A stretch of DNA of 64,000 nucleotides, from assembly GCF_008710095.1 (NCBI RefSeq), contig NZ_VYKJ01000002.1, positions 81,188 through 145,187 on the forward strand. Reading direction: 5' to 3'. The DNA is from Affinibrenneria salicis (GTDB lineage: Bacteria; Pseudomonadota; Gammaproteobacteria; Enterobacterales; Enterobacteriaceae). The stretch's first letter is position 1, and each line of letters starts with the position of its first letter. A program made the position numbers and the translations under genes. The notes beneath the pieces are model-generated. The model did not search any database, was not told the DNA's origin, and saw only the letters and a list, made by a program, of their open reading frames with translations. This document shows positions 22,296 to 30,807 of this stretch, piece after piece.

Positions 22296-22636
22296 GCCGG
22301 TGGTTATCGAATGATCGGCGGGGGCGCAGGCCTCCGCCGATGTTTAACATTCAAATCTGCTGTTCCGCGCCTGCGCGCAGGCGCGCTTTTGGGCCGGCGT
22401 CGTTTGCTCCATCAGGCATCAGGCCGGACAGCGAGCGCACAGGCGCAGCAGTGTGTCCGGCAAAATCGGCTCCCCCTGACGGACCTCTCCGGTATTTTAA
22501 TCGCTCATATTCGCCCGGGCCGCTGGCGCCTCATCCGATGACATCCTCACCACCTTTTATCATAACGCTGACCGATGCGGTTTGTTGCCCGCGCAGCCTG
22601 TCGCTGATTCGCGCTATCGGGTCTTGCCCTGCAGGC
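22296..22636. other. intergenic region downstream of icd
   Basis: A hairpin (ATCGGCGG ... CCGCCGAT, 22314-22341) just after icd lacks a T-run and may be a weak terminator or mRNA 3' stabiliser. The remaining DNA up to the minus-strand terminator at 22637 shows no convincing gene; short overlapping ORFs have no ribosome-binding site. Confidence 0.4.
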
Positions 22637-22672
22637 AAAAAAATCCCGACTCGCAAATGACCGAGCCGGGAT
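22637..22672 (-). terminator. Rho-independent terminator on the minus strand
   Basis: Read on the minus strand, an 11-bp stem with one G:T-type mismatch (ATCCCGGCTCG / CGAGTCGGGAT) is followed by seven T. It closes the transcript of the 97-residue membrane protein at 22836-23129. Confidence 0.9.
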
Positions 22673-22835
22673 AACGTTAAAAAACCGTAGTTAATTAACA
22701 ATGACGATGATAAATCGCTATAAGCATAGACCGGAGTGCGTCGCGCTCGTTGTGCTATTAATGCGACGCGTCGCCGTTTGGTAAGCAATCTGTGCTATCC
22801 GCCATCAGACGGCGGCGGAGCAGGAAGGCGGGCGT

Positions 22836-23129
22836 TTATAGCATCGAGGTGTACATCCAGCGCTGCATTTCTGGGCTGCTCAATGTTTCGGGAATGTCGT
22901 CTTTTAATTCGATGAAAAAATTCGCCATGGATGCGCTATCAATCGTGGCGCCGGTCGCGTTCAGCACGAACCAGCAGGCCATCAGTAATCCGAGCAGACT
23001 AAACAGGAAAGCGATAATGCCATAGCCGGCCTGTTTGCTGCGAATGTTGAGTACGCTGGACACAAACATTAGCAACGCACTGAGTAATTCCCAGCGCACG
23101 GCGAAAAAACCAGCCGTCAGGGTTCCCAT
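22836..23129 (-). CDS. small inner-membrane protein of unknown function (97 residues)
   Basis: I do not recognise this protein. It shows two or three hydrophobic stretches (about 12-27, and 35-60 with GIIAFLFSLLGLLMACWFVL) and a polar C-terminal tail (ELKDDIPETLSSPEMQRWMYTSML) likely exposed on one side of the membrane. The start is well supported by AGGAGGAGG directly upstream. A strong terminator follows 160 bp downstream, so it is a single-gene transcript. It is divergent from the LysR gene at 23341, 211 bp away, a typical regulator-target geometry. Confidence 0.75.
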   Translation of the reverse strand: MGTLTAGFFAVRWELLSALLMFVSSVLNIRSKQAGYGIIAFLFSLLGLLMACWFVLNATGATIDSASMANFFIELKDDIPETLSSPEMQRWMYTSML

Positions 23130-23340
23130 TGAGCCTCCTCCTGGGATTTTTTGGGATATATTTGTGATGGGAATCGCAATATATCATAATTTTTTGTATT
23201 CACCAGCGAGGCGGTGTCGGCAGAGAAGCCAATTTTCTGCCGCCGTCTCGCTTACGCGGCGGAAGTTGTCGGCAGCCTTGTCGCCACCGTATTTTTTGGG
23301 CTATCTTAGCGCAGCCCGCATGACCATTCAGGATGAAAGG

Positions 23341-24240
23341 ATGCCGTTACATAACGATTTGCCCCCGCTGATGTCGCTGCGCGCATTTGAAGCCGTCGCG
23401 CGCCATCTGAGTTTCGGTAAGGCCGCGCAGGAGCTGTCGCTGACGCAAAGCGCGGTCAGCCATCAGGTGCATAAACTGGAGGAATCGCTCGGCCTGCGCC
23501 TGTTTGATCGGCTGACTCGCGCCATTGAGCTGACGCCGGCCGGAGAGCACTACTATCGGCATATTCGCCGCGCGCTGGAGATTATTGCCTGCGGCACGCG
23601 CGACGTGCGTTCACTGGCCGGGCGTAGCCGCACGCTGCGTATCGGGCTGCTGGCCTCGTTCGCCACGCAGTGGCTTGCGCCCCGCCTGGCGCTGTTCGCC
23701 GCGGAAAATCCGCATATTGATATTGAACTGGTGCCGTCGGTCGCGCTGGCTAATGTCGCCGCCCATGAGGTGGATCTCTCCATTCGCTATGGCCGCGGCG
23801 ACTGGCCTAACGTGAGTAAACATTTCCTGATGCATGAACGTCTGTCGCCGGTTTGCAGCCCGGCGCTGAAGGCGGCTTTGCCGCAGGCGCCCGCTCGGCT
23901 GGATCAGGTGACGCATATCCCGCTGCTGGTTGCACAGGCGACTACGCAGTTTGAGTGGATCGCGTGGTGCCGGCGTTTTAACGTCAGTCTGGAGCGATTC
24001 CAGATGGTGCAACTGCATGATTACAATATTGTCATAGAGATGGCGACGGAGGGACAGGGCATCGCCATGGGCCGCCATCAAATGATCGGCAAACGGCTGC
24101 GCGAAGGCGTGCTGGTGGAATTGTTGGACAACAGCGATATTATTGACGATATCGGCTACTGGCTGTTGACGCCGCCCAACGACTGCAGCGAGTCTTGCCG
24201 ACGCTTTGTCGACTGGATCCAAAATGAGGCGAATAAATAA
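23341..24240 (+). CDS. LysR-family transcriptional regulator (GcvA-like)
   Basis: The 299-residue product has an N-terminal winged helix (about 8-66: LMSLRAFEAVARHLSFGKAAQELSLTQSAVSHQVHKLEESL, here listed only as a recognisable LysR helix-turn-helix block) and a C-terminal type 2 periplasmic-binding-like effector domain (about 93-295). The effector domain style ('GLLASFATQWLAPRL', 'DLSIRYGRGDWP') is that of the GcvA/AmpR branch. The ATG at 23341 has AGGA at 7-bp spacing; an upstream in-frame ATG at 23320 lacks one. LysR proteins usually control a divergent neighbour, here the 97-residue membrane protein, and often themselves. Confidence 0.92.
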   Translation: MPLHNDLPPLMSLRAFEAVARHLSFGKAAQELSLTQSAVSHQVHKLEESLGLRLFDRLTRAIELTPAGEHYYRHIRRALEIIACGTRDVRSLAGRSRTLRIGLLASFATQWLAPRLALFAAENPHIDIELVPSVALANVAAHEVDLSIRYGRGDWPNVSKHFLMHERLSPVCSPALKAALPQAPARLDQVTHIPLLVAQATTQFEWIAWCRRFNVSLERFQMVQLHDYNIVIEMATEGQGIAMGRHQMIGKRLREGVLVELLDNSDIIDDIGYWLLTPPNDCSESCRRFVDWIQNEANK

Positions 24241-24642
24241 ACGCATCTAAATTTTCTATGTGTCGATGAAAAATATCTATTTGTCACTTTCGACTATTCG
24301 TTGCATGATGCCGTTACTCTCTCATTTATTCAAGAACGCTTTATTTCTGCGCGACAAAGCCAGAATGAAATGAGCAAAAATAACCACAACGATAATTCGC
24401 TATGAATGTATATCTGTGGCGGATTGATTACGCCGGCCGTGTATTATAATAAGTCATTCCGTCATTATTTCTGGGCAGGCGTTTTCTCTATAATCGGAGA
24501 TGTATGGAATATAAATAAAAGTGCGGCGTTTTTAAAATAAAAAACCTGCCGCTGCTCTCAGCGATAACGCATATACCGGAATGCCGAATGAATGCCAAAT
24601 GTATTCAGTTTCGGGGCGAGTGTAGGCTAAATGTCCTGAGCC
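24241..24642. other. AT-rich intergenic region after the LysR gene
   Basis: About 400 bp with many A/T runs, clearly more AT-rich than its surroundings. No ORF with a ribosome-binding site was found. The composition suggests decayed or horizontally acquired DNA, or a silenced promoter region. An 89-codon ORF starting at 24588 runs into the repeats and is not credible. Confidence 0.5.
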
Positions 24643-24697
24643 GCAGGATAAAACGTTATCGTTTTGAGCAATACACGGCGTTGGCCATTTACGGGCG
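24643..24697. repeat. 55-bp dispersed repeat, copy A
   Basis: Begins GCAGGATAAAACGTTATCG and ends ACGGGCG. It closely matches 24849-24903 (copy B), with scattered differences in the second half. A diverged ATACTCG-type end precedes neither copy exactly, so copy A is probably a degenerate neighbour of the better preserved element that holds copy B. Confidence 0.8.
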
Positions 24698-24827
24698 AGG
24701 CTGGTTTACGCGCCTCATCATGCGGCAAACGAAGAACAAACCGGTCAGGCGCCGACTTGAACGGCGCCTGCGCGACCTGAAGGGGAAGCCTGAACGAGCA
24801 GGCCCATTAAGCCCGGCTAATTTTCAC

Positions 24828-25076
24828 ATACTCGAAATAATTCAGGTTGCAGGATAAAACATTATCGTTTTGAGCAACGCAATGCGTTGGCCCTTGACGG
24901 GCGCCGGCGCATGCCTGCGCCTGGTAACGCGGCAAGAGAATGACGAATTTGCTTTGTCCAGCCTGCGGCCGACCTGCGGTGAAAGGCTTGGTGTTTCCCA
25001 TTAATCCCGATGGACATACTCCGGGAAGGGAACCCGGATGCGCCAGCGCATCTGCCGTTTGAAGTATGACGAGTAT
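24828..25076. repeat. 249-bp palindrome-ended intergenic repeat (YPAL-like)
   Basis: The left end (ATACTCGAAATAATTCAGG) and the right end (inverse of ATACTCGTCATACTTCAAA) form imperfect terminal inverted repeats. The same ends occur at 52534-52708 and in part at 12343-12405. It contains copy B of the 55-bp repeat (24849-24903) and internal stem-forming sequence. It resembles the palindromic miniature repeats known from Yersinia and relatives. It ends about 100 bp before the ATP-grasp operon and may provide part of its promoter (GAGTATAAAT at its right edge). Confidence 0.75.
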
Positions 25077-25179
25077 AAATAGCCCAACAGACAGAGCGCT
25101 TATTTTAACGCGTGCGGCGTCGATATTATGGCAAATGACACGCACCGCGCGGCATGATTTTTCGGATTCAGGGGTAGGT

Positions 25180-26520
25180 ATGTCAAAAGCAGGTGTATTA
25201 ATCCTTAGCCACTGTGGCTATTCATTTGTTGAAAATTTATTAATTATTTTAGAATCGCGCGGGTTAAAGAGTTTTGTTTTGTCATCGTGTCCGGCGGAAG
25301 AGCAGGCCGATTATCGCATCAGAACATTGAGCGGATTAACGCACGATATGGTTGCCACCCGTAACCATGCGCTGAGCTGGCAGGATGTCAGCCGTATGCT
25401 GACCCGTCTGAACGCCGCCGGAGAAGAGGTGCTGTGCTGTATCAGCGTATGGGAAGGGTATCGGCCCCTGATGGCGTTGGCGAATCAGCAACTGGGCGTG
25501 ACCGATTTGCCGGTGAAACAGGTCGATTTGCTGCGCGATAAATTGACCCTGCGCAACCAACTGAACGCCTGCGGTCTGAGCCGGACGCGGGCCACGTTGC
25601 TCACGCCGGCGCTACTGCCGCAGATGGCGTGCGGCGACCACCGCTATTTTATCAAACCGCGAGTGGGGCTGGCCTCCTGCGGTACTTTTTCTCCATGCGC
25701 GCAGACTCACTGGCGGGATCTTGAAGCCATTCGCGGTGAAATTGGGCGCGATCCGGTTTATCAATCGGCGTTTGGCGCCGTGGTGCAGTTTATCGCTGAG
25801 GATTATCTGCCGGGCAAAGAATACAGTTTTGAAGTCATTGCGCTGGCGGGACAGCCGCACGTGATGGCCATCCACGAAAAATGCGAACTCACCGAGGTTT
25901 CCGCCGCGGTGCTGGAGGACGCCTGCGTCAGTCCGCCGGTTAGCCTCACGCCGGACGACTGCCAGCGCGCTATCGCCTGGATTCATCGGCTGTTTGAACA
26001 GCTGGAACTGCGCGAAGGCTGTTTCCACGTAGAGGCGCGCAGCCAGGACGGCGGATGGGAGGTGATTGAAATCAATCCGCGCGTCGGCGGCAGCTTTATT
26101 TCACACAGCGTCGGTATTCAGAACGGTCAGCAGGACATGCTGGCGATCTGGCTTGATACCCTGCTGAGCCAGCGCTCGCAACACGCGCGCCTTCAGCAGC
26201 AGGCGAAACTGAATGCGCTGGCCTTTAAGGTGCGCAGTGATTCCGTCACGCAGCGCGGCACCTTCTTCCGCGTTTATTTCGCCCACCGCGGACGTATCGA
26301 CAGCATCTCGCTTCGGACGCCTCCGCATGAACCGCTGCTCAGCCAGCTTTTTCTACATGAAGGCGATGAGATCACTGACGCCTCCCGTGAAATTTTTCTG
26401 GGGCAACTGCTGTGGGAATGTCCGCGCAACCAGTTGAAAAAGCAATTGCCGGCGCTGTTGCGGGAGTCCCGGTATGCTATCGCGGTTAAATATCATCCGA
26501 CAACGGGAGTTAATCTATGA
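25180..26520 (+). CDS. ATP-grasp ligase of unknown substrate, first of a coupled pair
   Basis: The 446-residue product is an ATP-grasp enzyme of the carboxylate-amine/thiol ligase type. A Rossmann-like N-domain (about 1-110; VLILSHCGYSFVENLL) is followed by the ATP-grasp core: the ATP-binding lysine in YFIKPRVG (Lys159), a glycine/serine-rich phosphate loop (GLASCGT, 163-169), the adenine-contact stretch FIAEDYLPGKEYS (204-216), and the metal site FHVEARS ... EVIEINPRVGG (Glu285, Glu297, Asn299). A C-terminal domain of about 130 residues follows. The ATG at 25180 has AGGGGTAGG just before it. The stop overlaps the next gene by 4 bp. Known relatives join amino acids or activate carboxylates. 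The substrate cannot be read from sequence. Confidence 0.85.
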   Translation: MSKAGVLILSHCGYSFVENLLIILESRGLKSFVLSSCPAEEQADYRIRTLSGLTHDMVATRNHALSWQDVSRMLTRLNAAGEEVLCCISVWEGYRPLMALANQQLGVTDLPVKQVDLLRDKLTLRNQLNACGLSRTRATLLTPALLPQMACGDHRYFIKPRVGLASCGTFSPCAQTHWRDLEAIRGEIGRDPVYQSAFGAVVQFIAEDYLPGKEYSFEVIALAGQPHVMAIHEKCELTEVSAAVLEDACVSPPVSLTPDDCQRAIAWIHRLFEQLELREGCFHVEARSQDGGWEVIEINPRVGGSFISHSVGIQNGQQDMLAIWLDTLLSQRSQHARLQQQAKLNALAFKVRSDSVTQRGTFFRVYFAHRGRIDSISLRTPPHEPLLSQLFLHEGDEITDASREIFLGQLLWECPRNQLKKQLPALLRESRYAIAVKYHPTTGVNL

Positions 26521-27845
26521 AACCGGCACCGGTCCGTTATTTCCTGATTATCGATTACAACCTGGCGCAGGCCGGCGACGTAAAGGTGATGTCGGACTAT
26601 GCCCGGCAACAGTACCACGTCAAGACCGTGCTGATCCGTCCCGATCCCAGCGATCGCGACTGGGGGCTGTGCGATATTGTTTTTGACCTGAATCCACTCA
26701 GCCCGGACTTTGTCGAAGAAGCGCTCGATCAGCTGGCGGCCTATCGCCAGGGGCTGGCGGCCGGCGTCGTGTTTTCGGATAACGCGGTGCATAGCGGGGC
26801 GCAGCTGCTGCGCGAGCTGGGGCTGCCGGTCGATTCTGATCTGCTGGCGCTGAATGCGTTTGATAAATATGCCTACCGGCAGCGTGAATATGCCCATCGC
26901 GAGCTGTTTCATACCCAACGGGTGCTGGTGCCGGCCTGCCGTAAAATCAGTTCGCTGAGCGGGTTGCAGCAGTTCGCCGCGGCGATTGATAGCGCGTTTG
27001 TGTTGAAGCCGGCCTGCGAAGACAATAACCGGGGCGTGGTGGTGGTTAATCCCGGCGATGACCTGGCGGAGGCGTTCCGTGAAGTGGCGCCTTATCTCTC
27101 CGGCGGCGTGATGTGCGAAGAAAAAATCACCTTTGGCCGCGAGTTCTCGTTCGACGGGGTGGGAATAAAGAGCTTTATTACCGAGAAAGTCAGCGCCGAC
27201 GGTCGTTATCCGGTGGAGATCGCGCAGATTTTGCCGGCCCGGCTTATGGCGCATGAGCAAATTACCCTGACCCGCGCCGGCCTGCTGGCCAATCTGATTG
27301 TCGGCCAGCGCAACGGGCCGTTTCATAACGAGATCAAGCTGAATGACGACGGCAGCTATGCGGCTATCGTGGAGGCTAACCGCCGGCCGGCGGGAATGAA
27401 TATCTGGCTGCTGGCGAGCAAAGTTTACGGGGTGAATTTTTTTCGCGTGTGGGTCGATGCGGTGTTTGGCGTCGCCTCGTCGCCCATACTGCCGCTGCCG
27501 GTTTGCCAGGCGGCGACCGTTATGCTGGGCGTGAAGGCGACCGTCCGTATACATCCCTCCCACCAGTCGGATCTGCTGCCGCTGCTGGAGCGCGCGCGCC
27601 AGCAAGTGTTGCAGCAACTGGGTCTGGAACGCAACGAGCTGCTGCTGGTTAAGTATCACTGGGTCAATCTCAAACCAGCCGTGGTGCATGCCGTACCGCA
27701 CGACGGCAGCGACTTTGCCGCCTGGGTCTGCCTGACGCTGCAGAGTGAAGATATCGATATGCTGACTGTCGTGCATCAGTTTCGCCGCGTCTGGCTGGAT
27801 ATTTTCCACCAGCATCAGCCGCTGGCGATCGATATGGCGGTATAA
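26517..27845 (+). CDS. ATP-grasp ligase of unknown substrate, second of a coupled pair
   Basis: The 442-residue product is a second ATP-grasp protein, clearly different in sequence from the first. The N-domain (MKPAPVRYFLIIDYNLAQAGD) precedes the core with FVLKPACEDNNRGVVVV (Lys164), CEEKITFGREFSFDGV (Glu201-202), a GPFHNEIKL block (about 268-274) and IVEANRRPAG (Glu287, Asn289), which is the metal/ATP end of the site. A C-terminal domain to residue 442 follows. ATGA overlap with the upstream gene indicates coupled translation and a shared pathway or complex. No carrier protein, PLP enzyme or transporter is adjacent. A heptamer array starts 8 bp after its stop. Confidence 0.85.
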   Translation: MKPAPVRYFLIIDYNLAQAGDVKVMSDYARQQYHVKTVLIRPDPSDRDWGLCDIVFDLNPLSPDFVEEALDQLAAYRQGLAAGVVFSDNAVHSGAQLLRELGLPVDSDLLALNAFDKYAYRQREYAHRELFHTQRVLVPACRKISSLSGLQQFAAAIDSAFVLKPACEDNNRGVVVVNPGDDLAEAFREVAPYLSGGVMCEEKITFGREFSFDGVGIKSFITEKVSADGRYPVEIAQILPARLMAHEQITLTRAGLLANLIVGQRNGPFHNEIKLNDDGSYAAIVEANRRPAGMNIWLLASKVYGVNFFRVWVDAVFGVASSPILPLPVCQAATVMLGVKATVRIHPSHQSDLLPLLERARQQVLQQLGLERNELLLVKYHWVNLKPAVVHAVPHDGSDFAAWVCLTLQSEDIDMLTVVHQFRRVWLDIFHQHQPLAIDMAV

Positions 27846-27852
27846 CATGCCT

Positions 27853-27901
27853 GGGCAACGGGCAACGGGCAACGGGCAACGGGCAACGGGCAACGGGCAA
27901 C
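27853..27901. repeat. heptanucleotide tandem array, 7 copies of GGGCAAC
   Basis: Seven perfect, uninterrupted GGGCAAC units start 8 bp after the stop of the second ATP-grasp gene. It is the second 7-bp array in the window; the unit differs from CAGCAAG at 1-133 but shares its period. It probably lies in the operon 3' untranslated region. Confidence 0.97.
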
Positions 27902-28394
27902 GGCGTTATCGGCTGTGGCGACGTTATTCATCGCCGGCCCGGCAGAAGACCGTCTTTCATCAGCGCGCCTGAAATATCCCGCTGCGTTTGCTGGCGGCGC
28001 GCCGCCGTATCCTGCGCTGGTTAACGCTGTTTTCCGTGTTGGTTGCTATCGTCGCGTCCGGCCGTCGTGTTCACCCGTCCCGCTTGATTCTCCGCCGTCA
28101 ACCCTGTCGATTCCCCGCGAAAACTTCCCGCAAAACACGGCGGACATATAAGTTATTATTCATCGCGCATTAATTGTTCGGTTAACTTGTCTGTCGGCAT
28201 AAAAAAAGTGCGATCGATTATAAAATAGGCGTTTTTATAATAAAACCTATTGTTAATTAGCATGTTAACTGACAGTGTGTTTCTCCCGGCGGATTAAAGA
28301 GGGCGAGCATGAAATTGCAGCAGGCTGCGCAATGATGGCAAGCGACTACAATTTTATGTAAGAGGTGAAACCGTAATCTCTCAGGAGGAATTCC
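27902..28394. other. intergenic region upstream of the GGDEF-EAL gene
   Basis: GC-rich up to about 28140, then AT-rich. The AT-rich part (28195-28270) contains several -10-like TATAAT/TATAAA strings and is the likely promoter of the next gene. No gene was found. A leader of about 120 nt ends at the ribosome-binding site TCAGGAGGAATTCC. Confidence 0.45.
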
Positions 28395-30569
28395 ATGAAT
28401 CAGGTGCCATCAGATGAACATGAAGCGAACCGGCTGGCCGCGTTGAGCGAGTACGGTATTCATCATGTGTTATCCGATTCTGGTTTTGACGGCCTGATTA
28501 ACCTGGCGGTAAATATTTTTAATGCTTCCGCCGTGATGATTTCTCTGATCGAAGCCGAACGTCAACTGTTTGCCGCCAGTATGGGCGTATCGATATGCGA
28601 AACCGCACGCAATATTTCTTTCTGCAGTTACACGATTCAGCAAAAAGGCATCATGGTAGTGCCGGATACGCATAAAGATCCGCGCTTTAAGCATAATCCG
28701 CTGGTAACGGGCGAACCGCATATCCGTTTTTACGCCGGTATTCCTCTGTTTTCACCCTCCGGTTACGCCATCGGTTCTCTGTGCGTCATCGACAAAAAGC
28801 CGCGCGCGGGGCTGAGCGTGCGCGATGAACAGAATATGCAGGATCTGGCGCAACTGGTTATGGACAATCTGGAGATGCGCCGGCTTGAGCTGGCGCGGCG
28901 GGCCAGTCGGAGCCGGTTTGAAAACATCGCCTTCACGTCGCCGGATAGCATTATTTGCGCCGACGGCGATGGGCTGATTACTTACTGGAATCCGGCGTCT
29001 CAGGTGATGCTGGGCTACAGCAGTCAGCAGATTATCGGTAAATCGATTCACACGCTGTTTGCCGAGCCGGCGTTGGTTCCGCTGCGCCAGCTAACCGGCG
29101 AGAAGGGTAAGCAGGGCAGCGGCCTGACGCTGGAATTAACCGTACAGGCACAGGACCGCAGCATGATTCCGGTGGAAATGTCGCTTTCTTCGTGGGCCGA
29201 TGACGATAGCGTTAGCTACAGTGCGATTCTGCGCGATATTACCGAGCGGCGGCATAACGAGGAGCGTCTGTTTCTGCTGGCGCATATGGATCCATTAACC
29301 GGGTTGGCTAACCGGACTCTGTTGACCTCCTCGCTGAAAAAGACGCTCCGGCATGAAGCCATTATGTGCGTGATGATGGTGGACCTCGATGGCTTCAAGG
29401 ATATGAACGACAATCTGGGGCACGGCGTCGGCGACGAGATCCTGGTGCAGGTGTCAAAGAAAATCCGCGCCAGCGTGCGGCCCGGCGACGTGGTGGCGCG
29501 CATGGGGGGCGACGAATTCGCCCTGTTATTGCCGGGTCTGGACGATGCGCGCGAAGCGGCAAAGATCGCCGACCGTATTATTAACGATATCGCCCGCAGC
29601 ATTATCATCGATGAACAGACCATTAATATCAGCGCCAGCCTGGGCATTGTGATGTATCCCGCCCCCGGCGTTTGCGCGCGAGATTTGCTGATAAGCGCCG
29701 ATCTGGCGCTGTATCAGGCTAAGACCGAAGGGAAGAACTGCCGCCGTTTTTTTACGCGCGAGCTGCGCGAAATGTCGCTGGCGAAGCACGCCTTTCAGTC
29801 CGAGTTTGCCCGCGCCTACCAATACGGCGAATTCGAGCTGTTCTATCAGCCGCAGATTCGCCTGGCGGATCAGTCGATGGTCGGCGCCGAGGCGCTGCTG
29901 CGCTGGCGCCATCCGCAGAAAGGTCTGCTGGCGCCGGCCGCGTTTCTGACCGCGCTGGAGTCCGGTCCCTGGGCGGAGCGCGTGGGCGACTGGGTGGTGC
30001 TTGCCGCCTGCCGGCAGGCGGCGCAGTGGCGCCGCAGCGGCGCGCCCGATTTCCGCCTGAGCGTCAACCTGTTCGGCGCCCAGTTTCGCTCCGGCAATCT
30101 GGCGCGGAAAGTCCATGATGTTCTGGCGCAGAGCGGGCTGGCGCCGCAGGCGCTGGAGCTGGAGATCACCGAGAATATCATTCTGCGACATGATGAAAAC
30201 ATGCTGCAGCCGTTGACGGAACTGCATGCTGAGGGTATTGGCATCGCGTTTGACGATTATGGCACCGGCTATGCCTCGCTCAGTATGCTGAAAAACTACC
30301 CGGTGACGCGGCTGAAGATCGATCAGTCCTTCGTGCGCGCCATGTGCGATTCGCCGCCCGATGCGGCGATTGTGCGGGCGATCCTCTATCTCGGTAAAAG
30401 CTTCGGCCTGGATGTGATTGCCGAAGGCGTAGAGACTATCGCCCAGTGCGAGCGGCTGAAGAAAAAGGGCTGCGAGCAGGCGCAGGGATATCTGTTTGGT
30501 CGGCCGATGCCGGTAGCGGAGTTTGAACAGCGCTTTAACCTGAATGTAGGAATGGCGCGGCAGGGATAA
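28395..30569 (+). CDS. GAF-PAS-GGDEF-EAL cyclic-di-GMP signalling protein
   Basis: The 724-residue soluble protein has GAF (about 20-165), PAS (about 175-285), GGDEF (about 295-455) and EAL (about 465-715) domains. The diguanylate cyclase site GGDEF (371-375) is intact, and an RxxD inhibitory site (RPGD, 362-365) lies five residues before it. The phosphodiesterase site also looks intact: EALLRW (499-504), LEITENI, DDYGTGYAS, KIDQSF, AEGVET and the QGYLFGRP tail. It may therefore make or break cyclic-di-GMP depending on signals bound by GAF and PAS. No membrane segment is present, so sensing is cytoplasmic. Start supported by AGGAGG. No clear operon partner. Confidence 0.95.
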   Translation: MNQVPSDEHEANRLAALSEYGIHHVLSDSGFDGLINLAVNIFNASAVMISLIEAERQLFAASMGVSICETARNISFCSYTIQQKGIMVVPDTHKDPRFKHNPLVTGEPHIRFYAGIPLFSPSGYAIGSLCVIDKKPRAGLSVRDEQNMQDLAQLVMDNLEMRRLELARRASRSRFENIAFTSPDSIICADGDGLITYWNPASQVMLGYSSQQIIGKSIHTLFAEPALVPLRQLTGEKGKQGSGLTLELTVQAQDRSMIPVEMSLSSWADDDSVSYSAILRDITERRHNEERLFLLAHMDPLTGLANRTLLTSSLKKTLRHEAIMCVMMVDLDGFKDMNDNLGHGVGDEILVQVSKKIRASVRPGDVVARMGGDEFALLLPGLDDAREAAKIADRIINDIARSIIIDEQTINISASLGIVMYPAPGVCARDLLISADLALYQAKTEGKNCRRFFTRELREMSLAKHAFQSEFARAYQYGEFELFYQPQIRLADQSMVGAEALLRWRHPQKGLLAPAAFLTALESGPWAERVGDWVVLAACRQAAQWRRSGAPDFRLSVNLFGAQFRSGNLARKVHDVLAQSGLAPQALELEITENIILRHDENMLQPLTELHAEGIGIAFDDYGTGYASLSMLKNYPVTRLKIDQSFVRAMCDSPPDAAIVRAILYLGKSFGLDVIAEGVETIAQCERLKKKGCEQAQGYLFGRPMPVAEFEQRFNLNVGMARQG

Positions 30570-30729
30570 GGTGGCGTAAAGTCCGCGTTTGAGGTCGCTG
30601 ACTCAGTCGTCGGTCATCGTACGGCGCAGAGACCGGGCTGATTAACCTGGTGATCTAACAACAGTTTATCTTGCGATTTACTAAAAAGTGTAAAGTTGTG
30701 TCGTTTTGCCGGCTGAAAAGGGCGGCGCG

Positions 30730-30754
30730 CTTGAAAATGTACGCTTAGCCCATA
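30730..30754 (+). promoter_or_regulatory. sigma-32-type promoter for htpX
   Basis: CTTGAAA (30730-30736), 12 bp, then CCCATA (30749-30754) matches the heat-shock sigma factor consensus. It lies about 55 bp before the htpX start. E. coli htpX is also heat-inducible. Confidence 0.85.
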
Positions 30755-30807
30755 CGATTATAAAGGTAGCTGACATTATTCTGGCTGAGAGAGGATACAA
30801 AACTTAT

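Noticed and set aside
22314..22341. icd terminator
   Set aside because: The hairpin is good but lacks a T-run, so I did not call it as a Rho-independent terminator.
24588..24857. 89-codon ORF after the LysR gene
   Set aside because: No ribosome-binding site, Arg-rich, and it crosses into repeat DNA.
26493..27893. 466-codon open frame opposite the second ATP-grasp gene, including the heptamer array
   Set aside because: Its start region is the translated GGGCAAC repeat (PVARCPL), and it is antisense to a motif-complete enzyme.
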